Shown here in pieces: positions 43,231 to 52,642 of a stretch of 64,000 bases of DNA. The stretch's first letter is position 1, and every line of letters starts with the position of its first letter. The translations under genes and the position numbers were made by a program. The notes under the pieces are model-generated. The model saw nothing but the letters and a program-made list of their open reading frames with translations, made no database searches and had not been told where the DNA came from. Origin of the DNA: an uncultured Bacteroidales bacterium (GTDB taxonomy: Bacteria > Bacteroidota > Bacteroidia > Bacteroidales > Paludibacteraceae); assembly GCA_902779705.1 (NCBI GenBank), contig CACZCR010000001.1:62001-126000 (forward strand), read 5' to 3'.

Positions 43231-45006
43231 ATGGATAAGATTCGCAATTTTTGCATAATAGCACATATTGACCACGGTAAGAGTACGCTGGCGGACCGCA
43301 TGCTGGAGTTGACCAAAACGGTTGATGTGCGACAGATGGAAAACCAAGTTCTGGATGACATGGACTTGGAGAAAGAGCGTGGCATAACCATCAAGTCTCA
43401 TGCTATCCAAATGGTCTATAATGACTACACCCTTAACTTGATAGATACCCCGGGACATGTGGATTTTAGTTATGAAGTGAGCCGCTCAATAGCTGCTTGT
43501 GAGGGAGCTGTATTGGTGGTAGATGCTACACAAGGGGTACAAGCACAGACAATCTCCAATCTCTACATGGCTATAGAACACGACTTGGAAATCATTCCGG
43601 TGATGAACAAGTGTGATATGGATTCTGCTATGCCGGAGAAAGTAGAGGATGAGATTGTAGACTTGTTGGGCTGCAAGCGTGAAGAGATTCTACGTTGCTC
43701 TGCCAAGACAGGAGAAGGTGTGGTGGAAATTTTAGATGCCATTGTCGAGCGTATTCCTGCGCCGCAAGGGGACCCTGATGCACCGCTTCAGTGTTTGGTT
43801 TTTGACTCGGTTTTCAATTCGTTTAGAGGCATTATCGGATATTTTAAAGTAGTCAACGGTACAATGCATACTGGCGACCGAGTGCGCTTCGTCAATACAG
43901 GTAAGGAGTATAATGCTGACGAAATAGGCGTACTTAAACTGGATATGTGTCCGCGTGACACTATTTCAGCCGGTAATGTGGGATATATCATCTCCGGTAT
44001 CAAAAATTCGGTAGAAGTGAAAGTCGGCGATACGATCACTCATGTGTCTCGGCCTTGCGACAGAGCTATAGATGGTTTTGAAGAGGCTAAATCAATGGTC
44101 TTTGCCGGTGTCTATCCTATTGAGGCAGAAGACTATGAGGATTTACGTGCAAGTCTCGAAAAACTACAACTCAACGATGCGAGCCTCACTTTCCAGCCGG
44201 AGTCGTCTATGGCGCTTGGATTTGGTTTTCGTTGCGGTTTCTTGGGACTACTGCATATGGAGATTATCCAAGAACGACTTGACCGTGAGTTTGATATGGA
44301 TGTAATCACTACTGTCCCCAACGTTTCATATAATGTGTATACGAAGGATGGTGGCATGAAAGAGGTGCATAACCCGGCTGGCATGCCGGATTTGACGGAG
44401 ATAGATCGTATAGAGGAACCTTACATCCGCGCGTCTGTTATAACAACGAGCGCGTATATAGGACCTATCATGACTCTTTGCCTGGGCAAGCGTGGCGAAT
44501 TGATCAAACAGGAGTATATTAGCGGCGATCGTATGGAACTGTTGTTCGATATGCCGCTTGGCGAGATTGTGATTGATTTCTACGACAAACTGAAATCCAT
44601 CAGCAAAGGATACGCATCATTCGACTGGCATATGAATGGTTTCCGCCCCTCTAATTTGGTCAAATTAGATATTTTGCTCAACGGCGAACAAGTGGATGCT
44701 TTGTCTACATTGACCCATAAGGATAATGCGGTTGATTTTGGACGACGAATGTGTGAAAAACTCAAAGAGTTATTACCTCGCCAACAATTTGATATCGCTA
44801 TCCAGGCAGCCATTGGAGCGAAGATCATAGCCCGTGAGACAGTTAAGCAAGTACGCAAGGATGTGCTTGCTAAATGCTATGGAGGTGACGTTAGCCGTAA
44901 ACGTAAACTCCTCGAGAAACAGAAACGAGGCAAGAAACGTATGAAACAAATCGGTAATGTGGAAGTGCCGCAAAAAGCGTTCTTGGCTGTCCTGAAACTG
45001 GATTAA
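43231..45006 (+). CDS. lepA: Elongation factor 4 (back-translocating GTPase)
   Basis: 591 aa. G1 [14 protein letters not shown]2 region [12 protein letters not shown]3 DTPGHVDF, G4 NKCDMD, then domains II, III, V ([16 protein letters not shown]) and the LepA-specific C-terminal domain ending [19 protein letters not shown]. It acts on stalled ribosomes and influences 30S assembly. The start codon lies nine bases after the -7 box, so the mRNA is close to leaderless. Confidence 0.98.
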   Translation: MDKIRNFCIIAHIDHGKSTLADRMLELTKTVDVRQMENQVLDDMDLEKERGITIKSHAIQMVYNDYTLNLIDTPGHVDFSYEVSRSIAACEGAVLVVDATQGVQAQTISNLYMAIEHDLEIIPVMNKCDMDSAMPEKVEDEIVDLLGCKREEILRCSAKTGEGVVEILDAIVERIPAPQGDPDAPLQCLVFDSVFNSFRGIIGYFKVVNGTMHTGDRVRFVNTGKEYNADEIGVLKLDMCPRDTISAGNVGYIISGIKNSVEVKVGDTITHVSRPCDRAIDGFEEAKSMVFAGVYPIEAEDYEDLRASLEKLQLNDASLTFQPESSMALGFGFRCGFLGLLHMEIIQERLDREFDMDVITTVPNVSYNVYTKDGGMKEVHNPAGMPDLTEIDRIEEPYIRASVITTSAYIGPIMTLCLGKRGELIKQEYISGDRMELLFDMPLGEIVIDFYDKLKSISKGYASFDWHMNGFRPSNLVKLDILLNGEQVDALSTLTHKDNAVDFGRRMCEKLKELLPRQQFDIAIQAAIGAKIIARETVKQVRKDVLAKCYGGDVSRKRKLLEKQKRGKKRMKQIGNVEVPQKAFLAVLKLD

Positions 45007-45054
45007 CCACCTTGGATAGAAAAAATAAACAACTATAACAAACCAATAATAATC

Positions 45055-46356
45055 ATGTTAGAGCATTTGATTCCTGCTTGGATGTTAATTCCTTTTGTAG
45101 TGATGCTTCTTTGCATCGCCGTGCTACCGCTTATTCCCCATGTGGGCGAGTGGTGGGAGCATAACCTGCACAAGTTGTATGTCTCTTTGATTCTGGGTGT
45201 ACCGGTCGGTATATGGCTGTGCGTAAATGGCCTGAGCCATGAACTGGAGCACCAGATGATTTATGACTATGTGCCATTCATTCTGTTACTTATGGCATTG
45301 TTTGTGACCACTGGAGGTATTTGTATTCGCGGTGACCTAAAGGCTACTCCGACTACCAATACCCTAATCATGGGGTTGGGATGGCTATTAGCCTCCTTCA
45401 TGGGAACAACAGGCGCTGCAATGTTGCTCATCCGTTTGTTGTTGAGCACTATCAAACAGCGCAAGTATAAGGCCCACACAGTATTGTTCTTCATTGCTAT
45501 TGTGGCGAACTGTGGTGGTCTGCTTTCGCCGTTAGGAGATCCTCCATTGTTCCTGTTGTTCCAGAAGGGAACACCTTTCGTGTGGTGGATGCAGAATATG
45601 GTGGGAGAATGGCTGGTAACGGGAGTGTTGCTGCTGACTGCATACTTCTTTATCGACCTATATTACTTTAGAAAAGAGCCTATTGCCAATATTCGTGCAG
45701 ACATCCGTGAGGCTAAACAACTAAGAGTGACTGGTCTGATCAATATTCTGTGGCTGTTGTGTGTGATCGCTAGTACGATGTTTATCAACTCCACTTATAT
45801 TCCTGCAATGGGAGAGCATGATGCGCCATGGTATCTCAAACTCTTACGAGAATGGGCGTTTATTGCTATCATCGCCGCTAGCTGGTTGACAACCCATAAG
45901 GCCGTGCGAGCTAGCAATAATTACTCTTGGACGCCTATCTTAGAGGTGGCTTGTGTGTTCCTAGGAATCTTTGCTACGATGACACCGGCATTGATGTTTT
46001 TGCAGCAGCATCCGCTGCCTGTTCATGCCCCCTGGCAGTTTGTATATTGCACCGGAGCGCTCTCGGCCTTCTTGGATAATGCACCTACAGCTATGGTGTT
46101 CCATGCTACAGCCACTACATTACCAGCCGGAGTGGATGCTGTTGCCGGAATAGCACCGGAGTTTATGAAGGCTATTTCAATGGGTGCAGTATTCTTCGGA
46201 GCATTGACCTATATTGGTAATGGACCTAACTTCATGGTTAAGTCGATCGCTGAACAAGAAGGTATCGATATGCCATCGTTCTTTGGCTATATGATCAAGT
46301 TTAGTCTGATCATTCTGCTGCCAATCTATGTCATAGTACAACTCATCTTTATTTAA
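45055..46356 (+). CDS. NhaD-type sodium/proton antiporter (ion transporter superfamily)
   Basis: 433 aa with about 11 hydrophobic segments. MGLGWLLASFMGTTGAAMLLIR, NCGGLLSPLGDPPLFL (re-entrant-loop-like), SAFLDNAPTAMVFHATA and GALTYIGNGPNFMVKSIAE match the NhaD/ArsB-type antiporters common in Bacteroidota. It sits in the inner membrane and probably exchanges Na+ for H+. It follows lepA by 48 nt with no evident promoter between them. Confidence 0.9.
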   Translation: MLEHLIPAWMLIPFVVMLLCIAVLPLIPHVGEWWEHNLHKLYVSLILGVPVGIWLCVNGLSHELEHQMIYDYVPFILLLMALFVTTGGICIRGDLKATPTTNTLIMGLGWLLASFMGTTGAAMLLIRLLLSTIKQRKYKAHTVLFFIAIVANCGGLLSPLGDPPLFLLFQKGTPFVWWMQNMVGEWLVTGVLLLTAYFFIDLYYFRKEPIANIRADIREAKQLRVTGLINILWLLCVIASTMFINSTYIPAMGEHDAPWYLKLLREWAFIAIIAASWLTTHKAVRASNNYSWTPILEVACVFLGIFATMTPALMFLQQHPLPVHAPWQFVYCTGALSAFLDNAPTAMVFHATATTLPAGVDAVAGIAPEFMKAISMGAVFFGALTYIGNGPNFMVKSIAEQEGIDMPSFFGYMIKFSLIILLPIYVIVQLIFI

Positions 46357-46383
46357 AAAGGTGGGTTGACCGCATATGGATAC

Positions 46384-46417
46384 AAAAAAAAGAGGCGTTG
46401 AAAAACGTCTCTTTTTT
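46384..46417. terminator. Bidirectional terminator between antiporter gene and rpsU
   Basis: AAAAAAAGAGGCGTT, loop GAAA, AACGTCTCTTTTTT (one G.U pair), placed between two convergent genes. Confidence 0.9.
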
Positions 46418-46435
46418 GTTGCTGGATGTGTAGAA

Positions 46436-46630
46436 TTACATATCGTCGTGAGCGTGTAGCGACTGAACGTACTTAGCATGTGCCATTTTGATGCGCTTCA
46501 ACTCGCTCGGTTTGTCGAATTGCTGACGACGGCGAAGCTCTTTTACAACACCTGTCTTATCGAATTTGCGTTTGAATTTCTTAATCGCGCGCTCGATGTT
46601 CTCACCTTCTTTTACTTGTACGATAATCAT
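46436..46630 (-). CDS. rpsU: 30S ribosomal protein bS21
   Basis: 64 aa: MIIVQVKEGENIERAIKKFK, then FDKTGVVKELRRRQQF and a C-terminal basic/acidic extension, the bS21 pattern. The start at 46630 is fixed by homology and by a perfect Shine-Dalgarno sequence AAAGGAGGTG (46646-46637, 6 nt before ATG), which is rare in this phylum. In Flavobacteriia bS21 helps occlude the 16S rRNA 3' tail and rpsU itself keeps a strong SD, giving autoregulation; the same arrangement is probable here. It is co-transcribed with tRNA-Leu 21 nt upstream. Confidence 0.97.
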   Translation of the reverse strand: MIIVQVKEGENIERAIKKFKRKFDKTGVVKELRRRQQFDKPSELKRIKMAHAKYVQSLHAHDDM

Positions 46631-46636
46631 TACATA

Positions 46637-46646
46637 CACCTCCTTT
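46637..46646 (-). promoter_or_regulatory. Strong Shine-Dalgarno sequence of rpsU
   Basis: AAAGGAGGTG, fully complementary to the usual 16S 3' tail, with a 6-nt spacer to ATG. Almost all other genes here have A/T-rich leaders without such a site (the DUF3990 remnant at 54580 is the other exception). Confidence 0.9.
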
Positions 46647-46651
46647 CTCAG

Positions 46652-46731
46652 TACCCAGGGCCGGGATCGAACCGGCACGGTTTCCCATTGGTGTTTGAGA
46701 CCAACGCGTCTACCAATTCCGCCACCTGGGC
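46652..46731 (-). tRNA. tRNA-Leu (CAA)
   Basis: 80-nt type II tRNA on the minus strand: acceptor GCCCAGG/CCTGGGT (G1.U72 wobble), D-arm with GAATTGGTAGAC, anticodon stem TTGGT/ACCAA with loop CTCAAAC (anticodon CAA), variable arm, T-loop GTTCGATCC, discriminator A, no encoded CCA. It reads UUG. It heads a transcript that continues into rpsU. Confidence 0.97.
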
Positions 46732-46755
46732 ATGCTTTTTCGCGAAAAGCGGGTG

Positions 46756-46787
46756 CAAAGGTACAACAAAAATTGCATATACGCAAA
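46756..46787 (-). promoter_or_regulatory. Promoter of the tRNA-Leu-rpsU transcript
   Basis: Minus strand TTTG (46787-46784), 20-nt spacer, TACCTTTG (46763-46756) followed by CACCCGC. A short hairpin GCTTTT-CGCG-AAAAAGC separates it from the tRNA. Confidence 0.85.
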
Positions 46788-46847
46788 TTTTTTGTGTATT
46801 TTTTTGCAAAAAAGAATAAAAAATGGTGTTTTTGAGCACTTTTTGTG

Positions 46848-48944
46848 CTAAGAAATGCCCGTCCAATGCTGTGATTCTGTTCTTAGCACATCCAAACGCC
46901 GCTTATAGATTCGGTTAAATTCTTCCTCTAATAATGGGTCTTTGTCTATGATAGACCCCGCTGCTTGGCGAGCCAATTGTACAATCAAGCCGTCAGTAGA
47001 TAGATTGGCAATGTGTAATTCGAATGGGACTCCGGACTGAGCAGTACCATCTAAGTCGCCTGCTCCACGTAGCCTTAGGTCGGCATCTGCTACACGGAAA
47101 CCATCGTTGGTGGCAACCATGATATCCATGCGCTCACGTGTATTCTTGCTCAACTCTTTCTTGGTTAATAACAGGCAGTAACTTTGTTCTGCACCGCGTC
47201 CTACACGGCCTCTCAACTGGTGTAACTGGCTTAGGCCGAACCGCTCAGCGTTCTCAATGATCATGACGCTGGCATTTGGGACATCCACTCCCACCTCTAT
47301 CACCGTTGTGGCTACCAATATCTGCGTGTCACCGCGTTGAAAGCGTTGCATCTGCTCGTCTTTGTCTTTGGCTTTCATCTTGCCGTGCACCATAGAAATG
47401 CGATATTCGGGGAAAGCCTCGCAAAATGCATTATATCCGTTTTCCAGATCTTGCAGATCGCTTTTCTCTGACTCCTGAATGAGCGGATACACTACGTATA
47501 TCTGTCTCCCCGCTGTTATTTGTTCGCGGATAAACTGATACACGGAAACTTGTCGTTCTAATGTGTAGTGAAATGTATGCACGGGCTTGCGACCAGGAGG
47601 CAATTCATCTATAATAGAAACCGGCAGATCACCATAAACTGTCATTGCTAATGTGCGCGGTATCGGTGTTGCTGTCATCACGAGTACATGCGGATAAATG
47701 TCCGCGTTGCTCTTGCTCCATAGTTTGGCTCGCTGTGCTACACCAAATCGGTGTTGCTCATCTACTACAACCAGACCCAATTTGCGCCATTGAACAGTGT
47801 CTTCTAATAGCGCGTGTGTGCCGATCAGTATATCAATGGCCCCGCTGAGTAAGCCTTCATGAATAGGTTCGCGCTGTTTCTTAGTGGTTGATCCGGTTAG
47901 TAATTCCACATGCACGGCATCGCCCAACGGAGCCAGAAATTTCCTCAAAGTCTCATAGTGCTGATTGGCTAAGATCTCCGTGGGAGCCATAATACATGTC
48001 TGATACCCATTATCTACCGCAAGCAGACAACACATCAATGCAACCAAGGTTTTACCAGAACCTACATCCCCCTGTAATAGCCTATTCATTTGGTGTCCAG
48101 ATTTGAGATCCGCATGTATCTCTCGCAAGACACGCTGTTGTGCACCGGTTAAAGAAAAGGGTAGGGAGCGGTATAATCCATGAAAACTACTACCTACTAT
48201 CGGCATCGCAAACCCGGCATTCAATTCCCGCTTCTTCATCTGGCGCAACAACTGCAACTGGATGTAGAACAATTCTTCGAATTTCAGGCGCTCGCGAGCG
48301 CGTTGCATAGAAGGTGTGTTGCTTGGGAAATGAACATTGATCAATGCCTCTGTCAATCCCATTAGATGGTATTGCTGTAGAATGTCCATACCCATTGTAT
48401 CAGGCACTCCGGCACGCAGGTCTGGCAACAAACCGGCAATGATCTGACGCATGGCTTTTGAATTTAAGCCATGTCGTTTCATTTTGTCCGTCGTGTTGTA
48501 GTACGGCTCCAAGCCTTGTGTCATTTCCGGTGTTACTTTGGACCAAGGCGTCAAATCGGGGTGGACAAAATTGAATTGGTGATTGAAGGCCGATGGCTTA
48601 CCGAATAGCAGATATGGTATGCCGGCTTGCAACTTGACGTATTGCACACCTTTGAACCATACCAACTCTACTACACTCTCTCCGTCGGTGAATCGTGCCG
48701 TCAGACGTTGCGCCTTACCGATACCTATGATCTTCCAATCGATGATTTCGCCTTTGATCTGTACGTAGGTATCTTCATCCTCTACTTCGCTGATACGATA
48801 GAAACGACTGCGGTCAATATACTTGTAGGGATACTGCTGCAACAGATCGAGCGCAGTGTGAACACCAAGCTCTTGACGAAGAATGTCGGCACGTTTGGCG
48901 CCGACATTCTTACAATACGTTATATCCCTATAGGCTAATTCCAT
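46848..48944 (-). CDS. recG: ATP-dependent DNA helicase RecG
   Basis: 698 aa. Wedge/OB domain (~1-190), helicase motif I GDVGSGKTLVAL, motif II DEQHRFG, TATPIPRTLA (motif III), motif V ATTVIEVGVDVPNA and motif VI QLRGRVGRG, then the RecG C-terminal region (LRLRGAGDLDGT). It remodels stalled replication forks and Holliday junctions. It lies 27 nt downstream of tonB on the same strand and is probably co-transcribed with it. Confidence 0.98.
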   Translation of the reverse strand: MELAYRDITYCKNVGAKRADILRQELGVHTALDLLQQYPYKYIDRSRFYRISEVEDEDTYVQIKGEIIDWKIIGIGKAQRLTARFTDGESVVELVWFKGVQYVKLQAGIPYLLFGKPSAFNHQFNFVHPDLTPWSKVTPEMTQGLEPYYNTTDKMKRHGLNSKAMRQIIAGLLPDLRAGVPDTMGMDILQQYHLMGLTEALINVHFPSNTPSMQRARERLKFEELFYIQLQLLRQMKKRELNAGFAMPIVGSSFHGLYRSLPFSLTGAQQRVLREIHADLKSGHQMNRLLQGDVGSGKTLVALMCCLLAVDNGYQTCIMAPTEILANQHYETLRKFLAPLGDAVHVELLTGSTTKKQREPIHEGLLSGAIDILIGTHALLEDTVQWRKLGLVVVDEQHRFGVAQRAKLWSKSNADIYPHVLVMTATPIPRTLAMTVYGDLPVSIIDELPPGRKPVHTFHYTLERQVSVYQFIREQITAGRQIYVVYPLIQESEKSDLQDLENGYNAFCEAFPEYRISMVHGKMKAKDKDEQMQRFQRGDTQILVATTVIEVGVDVPNASVMIIENAERFGLSQLHQLRGRVGRGAEQSYCLLLTKKELSKNTRERMDIMVATNDGFRVADADLRLRGAGDLDGTAQSGVPFELHIANLSTDGLIVQLARQAAGSIIDKDPLLEEEFNRIYKRRLDVLRTESQHWTGIS

Positions 48945-48971
48945 ATCCTTTTCGGATGCCGAGCCTTTCGC

Positions 48972-49691
48972 TTATTGCAAACGGAAGTTGATAGGAATGG
49001 TATAACTTACACGTACCGGTTTGCCGCGTTGCTTACCCGGGCTCCATTTCGGCATCGATTGGATCACACGTTTAGCCTCCTTGTCCAACGAAGCATCACC
49101 GGACGAACGGAGTACTTGAATATCGGTGATCGAACCGTCTTTCTCTACTGTGAACTGGCAAATAGTACGACCTTGGATACCGTTCTCTTGTGCTATAGCC
49201 GGATAGCGTACGTTGTCACCAATATATTTCATCAGCGCTTGATCGCCACCGGGGAAGGAAGGCATCGTCTCTACAATCTTGAAGACCACGTTCTCGTCTG
49301 CCTCTTCGCGTTTGTCTTCCTCGACCTTGACCTCTTCCTTAACTTCCTCTTTAACTTCGACGATCTCTACCGTTGAGTTGTTGTCTTCGGCCGAGAACTC
49401 AATCGATTGTGTCTCTACGTCGTCTTCTACTACGTTGAGCACTTCAACCTCTTGTACCACTTCCGGTGCTGGAGGTGGAGGAGGCGGAGGAGTCATGTCT
49501 TGCGTTGTTTGCTGAATGTCCATCTCTTCCTCAATCAGGAAGTCTTGGTCTGCCTGCTCGTACTTCTTAACCTCTGCTTCTGTCCACTCTAAAGCTACAT
49601 AACAGAGACTGAGCACGAAAACAAAGCCCATCAATACATAGATGAGTTTGTCGCCCTCAAGGCTGGCTTTTGCTGATTTTTTTATTTGCAT
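48972..49691 (-). CDS. tonB: Energy transducer TonB
   Basis: 239 aa. N-terminal transmembrane anchor (~18-36, LIYVLMGFVFVLSLCYVAL), a Pro-rich stretch TPPPPPPPAPEV, a long Glu/Val/Lys-rich periplasmic spacer (~90-140), and the TonB C-terminal domain (FPGGDQALMKYI, YPAIAQENGIQGRTICQFTVEKDG, SMPKWSPGKQRGKPVRV). It powers TonB-dependent transporters such as the SusC protein of this window using the proton motive force. Promoter at 49730-49761. Confidence 0.95.
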   Translation of the reverse strand: MQIKKSAKASLEGDKLIYVLMGFVFVLSLCYVALEWTEAEVKKYEQADQDFLIEEEMDIQQTTQDMTPPPPPPPAPEVVQEVEVLNVVEDDVETQSIEFSAEDNNSTVEIVEVKEEVKEEVKVEEDKREEADENVVFKIVETMPSFPGGDQALMKYIGDNVRYPAIAQENGIQGRTICQFTVEKDGSITDIQVLRSSGDASLDKEAKRVIQSMPKWSPGKQRGKPVRVSYTIPINFRLQ

Positions 49692-49729
49692 ATCTTGTGT
49701 TTTTTAGGTTCCTTTGCTAAAATCGGCTA

Positions 49730-49761
49730 CAAAATTACAACTTTTTTTTAATTTATGCAAA
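49730..49761 (-). promoter_or_regulatory. Promoter of tonB-recG
   Basis: Minus strand TTTG (49761-49758), 20-nt spacer with an A8 tract, TAATTTTG (49737-49730), followed by TAGCCGATTT. Confidence 0.85.
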
Positions 49762-49765
49762 TATT

Positions 49766-50668
49766 TTACATATTTTTTTGCAAAATAGCGTATAATATGC
49801 TGCTTTTAAGTCCTTTTAACTTTAATATTTGCTTCCATTTTCGAGGTTTGTAATCTTTCAAAAGCTCCGGTGTGACCAATGTTCGGTCATTAAACTGATA
49901 AATCAGATTCAGTCTTTTCTCGTATAAATACTGTTGCGCTTCCTGCTCTGAATACCCTACCTTCCCGGGATAATGGAAATCTAACCATTTCCACATTCGG
50001 CATCGTTCTTCGTGCAGTTGTATGATCTTTTTGGCTTCCCGGGGTTGAGAAACCGATGTGTGCTCCCTCCAAACCGCGGTTTTCTGCGGCAAATAAGCCC
50101 ATCTGGTCTGCTGGTAAAAGACTCCGTATAAAGGGTAGTCTAACCATAAGAAATGCTGTGTTTCGATATCAGTTAATAAGGACTCGTTCAACAAGTCTGT
50201 ACGAAACAATACCGTGCAGTTGGCAAACCCCGGAGATTCAAGTCCATAAACCCCGTCTCGTTGTCCGAAAGTCCACGTCTTTTTTCGAGATTGGGTGCTC
50301 CCATTAGTATGTACAAAACCTACATCCGGATGCGTGCGTAGGTAGTCTGTTTGCATCTGCAGTTTATCTTGCTCGGTCCAATAGTCATCCCCGTCTAACA
50401 TCGCGATATAGGTACAGCCATCTGCTATGATTCGGCGGTATAGATCGAGGGTGTTGTTGACTAATCCGAGATTCTTGTTGCGGCGGATATAGACTATCCG
50501 CTCATCTTGCGCCGCATAGCGTTCGCAGATAGCTTCCGTGCCATCTGTTGACGCGTCGTCGCCAACATAGATGCGTAGCGGCTCAGCGCATACTTGCTTC
50601 TGCGCGCTTTGTATTGCTTGTGCTATGAACGCTTCGTGGTTATATGTCGTGATGCAAACACCTATCAT
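49766..50668 (-). CDS. Glycosyltransferase family 2
   Basis: 300 aa, cytoplasmic GT-A fold. VCITTYNHEAFIAQAI at the N-terminus, VGDDASTDGTEAI and the metal-binding MLDGDDYWT block are GT2 signatures; VHTNGSTQ and WREHTSVSQP fall in the acceptor region. It adds a sugar to a surface glycan (LPS or exopolysaccharide, inference). It is the last gene of an ssb-femAB-GT4-GT2 operon, overlapping GT4 by 29 bp. Confidence 0.92.
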   Translation of the reverse strand: MIGVCITTYNHEAFIAQAIQSAQKQVCAEPLRIYVGDDASTDGTEAICERYAAQDERIVYIRRNKNLGLVNNTLDLYRRIIADGCTYIAMLDGDDYWTEQDKLQMQTDYLRTHPDVGFVHTNGSTQSRKKTWTFGQRDGVYGLESPGFANCTVLFRTDLLNESLLTDIETQHFLWLDYPLYGVFYQQTRWAYLPQKTAVWREHTSVSQPREAKKIIQLHEERCRMWKWLDFHYPGKVGYSEQEAQQYLYEKRLNLIYQFNDRTLVTPELLKDYKPRKWKQILKLKGLKSSILYAILQKNM

Positions 50669-51686
50669 AGATATCTGTTAACTTCTTTCCTATTGAGTTA
50701 GCACTAAATCTATCTCTCTGGCTTATCGCCTTTCGACTTTCATTGTTAAAAAGAATACTTTCTATAAACTCAGCAAATGTTCCGGCTTTGTGTTGCGCAA
50801 TCTCTTGTGGAACGAGCAAAGCCTCGACTTCTTTGGCAATACCGACAGGCGTTGAGAGGATAGGTAGCCCTGCTGTTGCGGCTTCTGCCAGTACAATACC
50901 GTAAGTCTCATAGCGGCTGGAGAGTACAAAGGCGTCGGCACGATGCATTTCTTCGGCTACTTGTTGTGGAGTCAACTCACCAGTCCATCGAAGCGTGTTC
51001 GCGGGTAAGGCTAATGCCTCGGCATATTCGCGCACCTCTTTGTAGTCCACTCCTGTTCCGACGATCACTAGTTGCCAGTCTTGACGCTTTTCGCTTAACA
51101 TCTTTGCCGCCCTCAATAGTCCTTTTACATTCTTTGCGCGCTCATCAAAGCAGCCAACATACAAGAGGACCTTGTTTCTATCCTGCTTGCTATGACGCTG
51201 GGATATCGATGTGTCTAAGAAAAAATCATCTACTACATTATCAATCATCCCCCACTGCCTAGCTTGCAAACCATGGGCTTTCATGGCGCGTTGCAAAGGT
51301 TCGCTAACGGTGAGAATCATTGCGGCTTTTTTGGCGATGAACTGGTAGAAACGGCGCTTGAAAACGGACATCTTGGCAAATTCACCATTCTCGGGTAGAA
51401 AGCCGCTCCAATGTTCCACTATGACATAAGGGATGCCATGCTTTCTCTTGAGCCACAATGCCAGCAGTCCTTGTTTCTGTATGACGTTCAGTTGAACGAT
51501 ATCCGGCCTCCAACCCTCGCGCTGCAGGGCCTTCCATTGATGCCAAGTGTCACACCATCCTTGCGAATGAATCACCCGTACCTCACAACCTTGTGCACGA
51601 ACGGCCTCAACGTGTTTGAGCACGAAGAGACCGCTCATCGCGTCTTTGTCAGACGGATACCATGGTGTGAGAAAAAGAACATTCAT
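50640..51686 (-). CDS. Glycosyltransferase family 4
   Basis: 348 aa, GT-B fold. N-terminal domain (FLTPWYPSDKDAMSGLFVLKH), linker, and C-terminal nucleotide-sugar domain with YVGCFDERAKNVKGLLRAA, VIVGTG, and the E-x7-E motif (SSRYETYGIVLAEA). It transfers a sugar from an activated donor in envelope glycan synthesis. Its start overlaps the upstream acyltransferase-like gene by 4 bp. Confidence 0.92.
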   Translation of the reverse strand: MNVLFLTPWYPSDKDAMSGLFVLKHVEAVRAQGCEVRVIHSQGWCDTWHQWKALQREGWRPDIVQLNVIQKQGLLALWLKRKHGIPYVIVEHWSGFLPENGEFAKMSVFKRRFYQFIAKKAAMILTVSEPLQRAMKAHGLQARQWGMIDNVVDDFFLDTSISQRHSKQDRNKVLLYVGCFDERAKNVKGLLRAAKMLSEKRQDWQLVIVGTGVDYKEVREYAEALALPANTLRWTGELTPQQVAEEMHRADAFVLSSRYETYGIVLAEAATAGLPILSTPVGIAKEVEALLVPQEIAQHKAGTFAEFIESILFNNESRKAISQRDRFSANSIGKKLTDIYDRCLHHDI

Positions 51687-52642
51687 CTAAGCTTCCATTC
51701 ACGCAACTTCTGCCACCATAAAGCCAGTCGGAAGAATGGACGGTAGTATTTCTCTACCGCATAATATACAGTAGGTGTGGAACCGAATTGACTATAGTGC
51801 TTGGCTACTCCGGCGTCCATAGATCCTTCGAAATCAAAAGCCAGTTTCTTTTGGCGCGCCAGTTTTAATGCTTCTAGCACTAACAATGCTCCTGCACCGG
51901 AATCTCTGTATGCCGGGTCATAGCATGGTATAAGGTAATACATTGTCGTCTTATCCCATACCAGGAACGCGGCAGCGCATACCTCGCCGTCTACATTGCG
52001 CACAGCCAGAACAGTACATTGTCCCAGTCGTGCCGCTTTGCGTTGAAGCACCAGCAGAAACTCTCGTGTGTATAGTATATGTTTGCGCCGTGCGCGCATG
52101 CAGTGCGCGTGAAAACGATAGAAATCTTCTATGCTCAACTGTTGATCGGCTGTCAATGTGGCAGCTTTCTGTAACTGACGTTTCTTGTTCTTGCTGAACG
52201 ATCCTACCACTTGCTCGAAATCGGAAAGAAAATCTATCCGGTACGTGATACGCTCACTAAGTCGAAATCCTAGTCCCGACATCGCTTGAGCGGCTAAACT
52301 GCCTATGGGGAACTGCTGGTAATAGTAACTTACTTTCAGCTCTTTCAGCTGATTCTGCAAGTCTTGACAAACCTGCGAGATCTCCCAACGATTGTCTGTG
52401 ATGGAAGGATCAACCCATATGCCGCCCGTTTGGGTCATTTGTGGCATGATAATGTAGCGCCAGTGGAAACGTTTGCGCAGCAAATACGGCATTGCGCCTA
52501 ATATATTGCCGTCCTTGTCTTCCGACAACAAAACGTCCCACTCTTTGCCTGCACATACAGCTTCCATCCACCAGGGCTGCATGGTCAGGGGTACATTGCC
52601 AATGGCGGCGGCCCATTCGGTATATCGCTCTTTGTTGGTCAT
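51683..52642 (-). CDS. FemAB/GNAT-like acyltransferase
   Basis: 319 aa. It resembles the Acetyltransf_6/FemAB-type double-GNAT proteins: PWWMEAVCAG near the N-terminus, FSKNKKRQLQKA, AAAFLVWDKTTMYYLIPCYDPAYRDSGAGALLVLEAL and the C-terminal FDFEGSMDAGVAKHYSQFGS, which is the strongest family block. Such proteins acylate or aminoacylate envelope polymers. Gene overlaps: one base with ssb upstream and four with GT4 downstream. Confidence 0.85.
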   Translation of the reverse strand: MTNKERYTEWAAAIGNVPLTMQPWWMEAVCAGKEWDVLLSEDKDGNILGAMPYLLRKRFHWRYIIMPQMTQTGGIWVDPSITDNRWEISQVCQDLQNQLKELKVSYYYQQFPIGSLAAQAMSGLGFRLSERITYRIDFLSDFEQVVGSFSKNKKRQLQKAATLTADQQLSIEDFYRFHAHCMRARRKHILYTREFLLVLQRKAARLGQCTVLAVRNVDGEVCAAAFLVWDKTTMYYLIPCYDPAYRDSGAGALLVLEALKLARQKKLAFDFEGSMDAGVAKHYSQFGSTPTVYYAVEKYYRPFFRLALWWQKLREWKLR

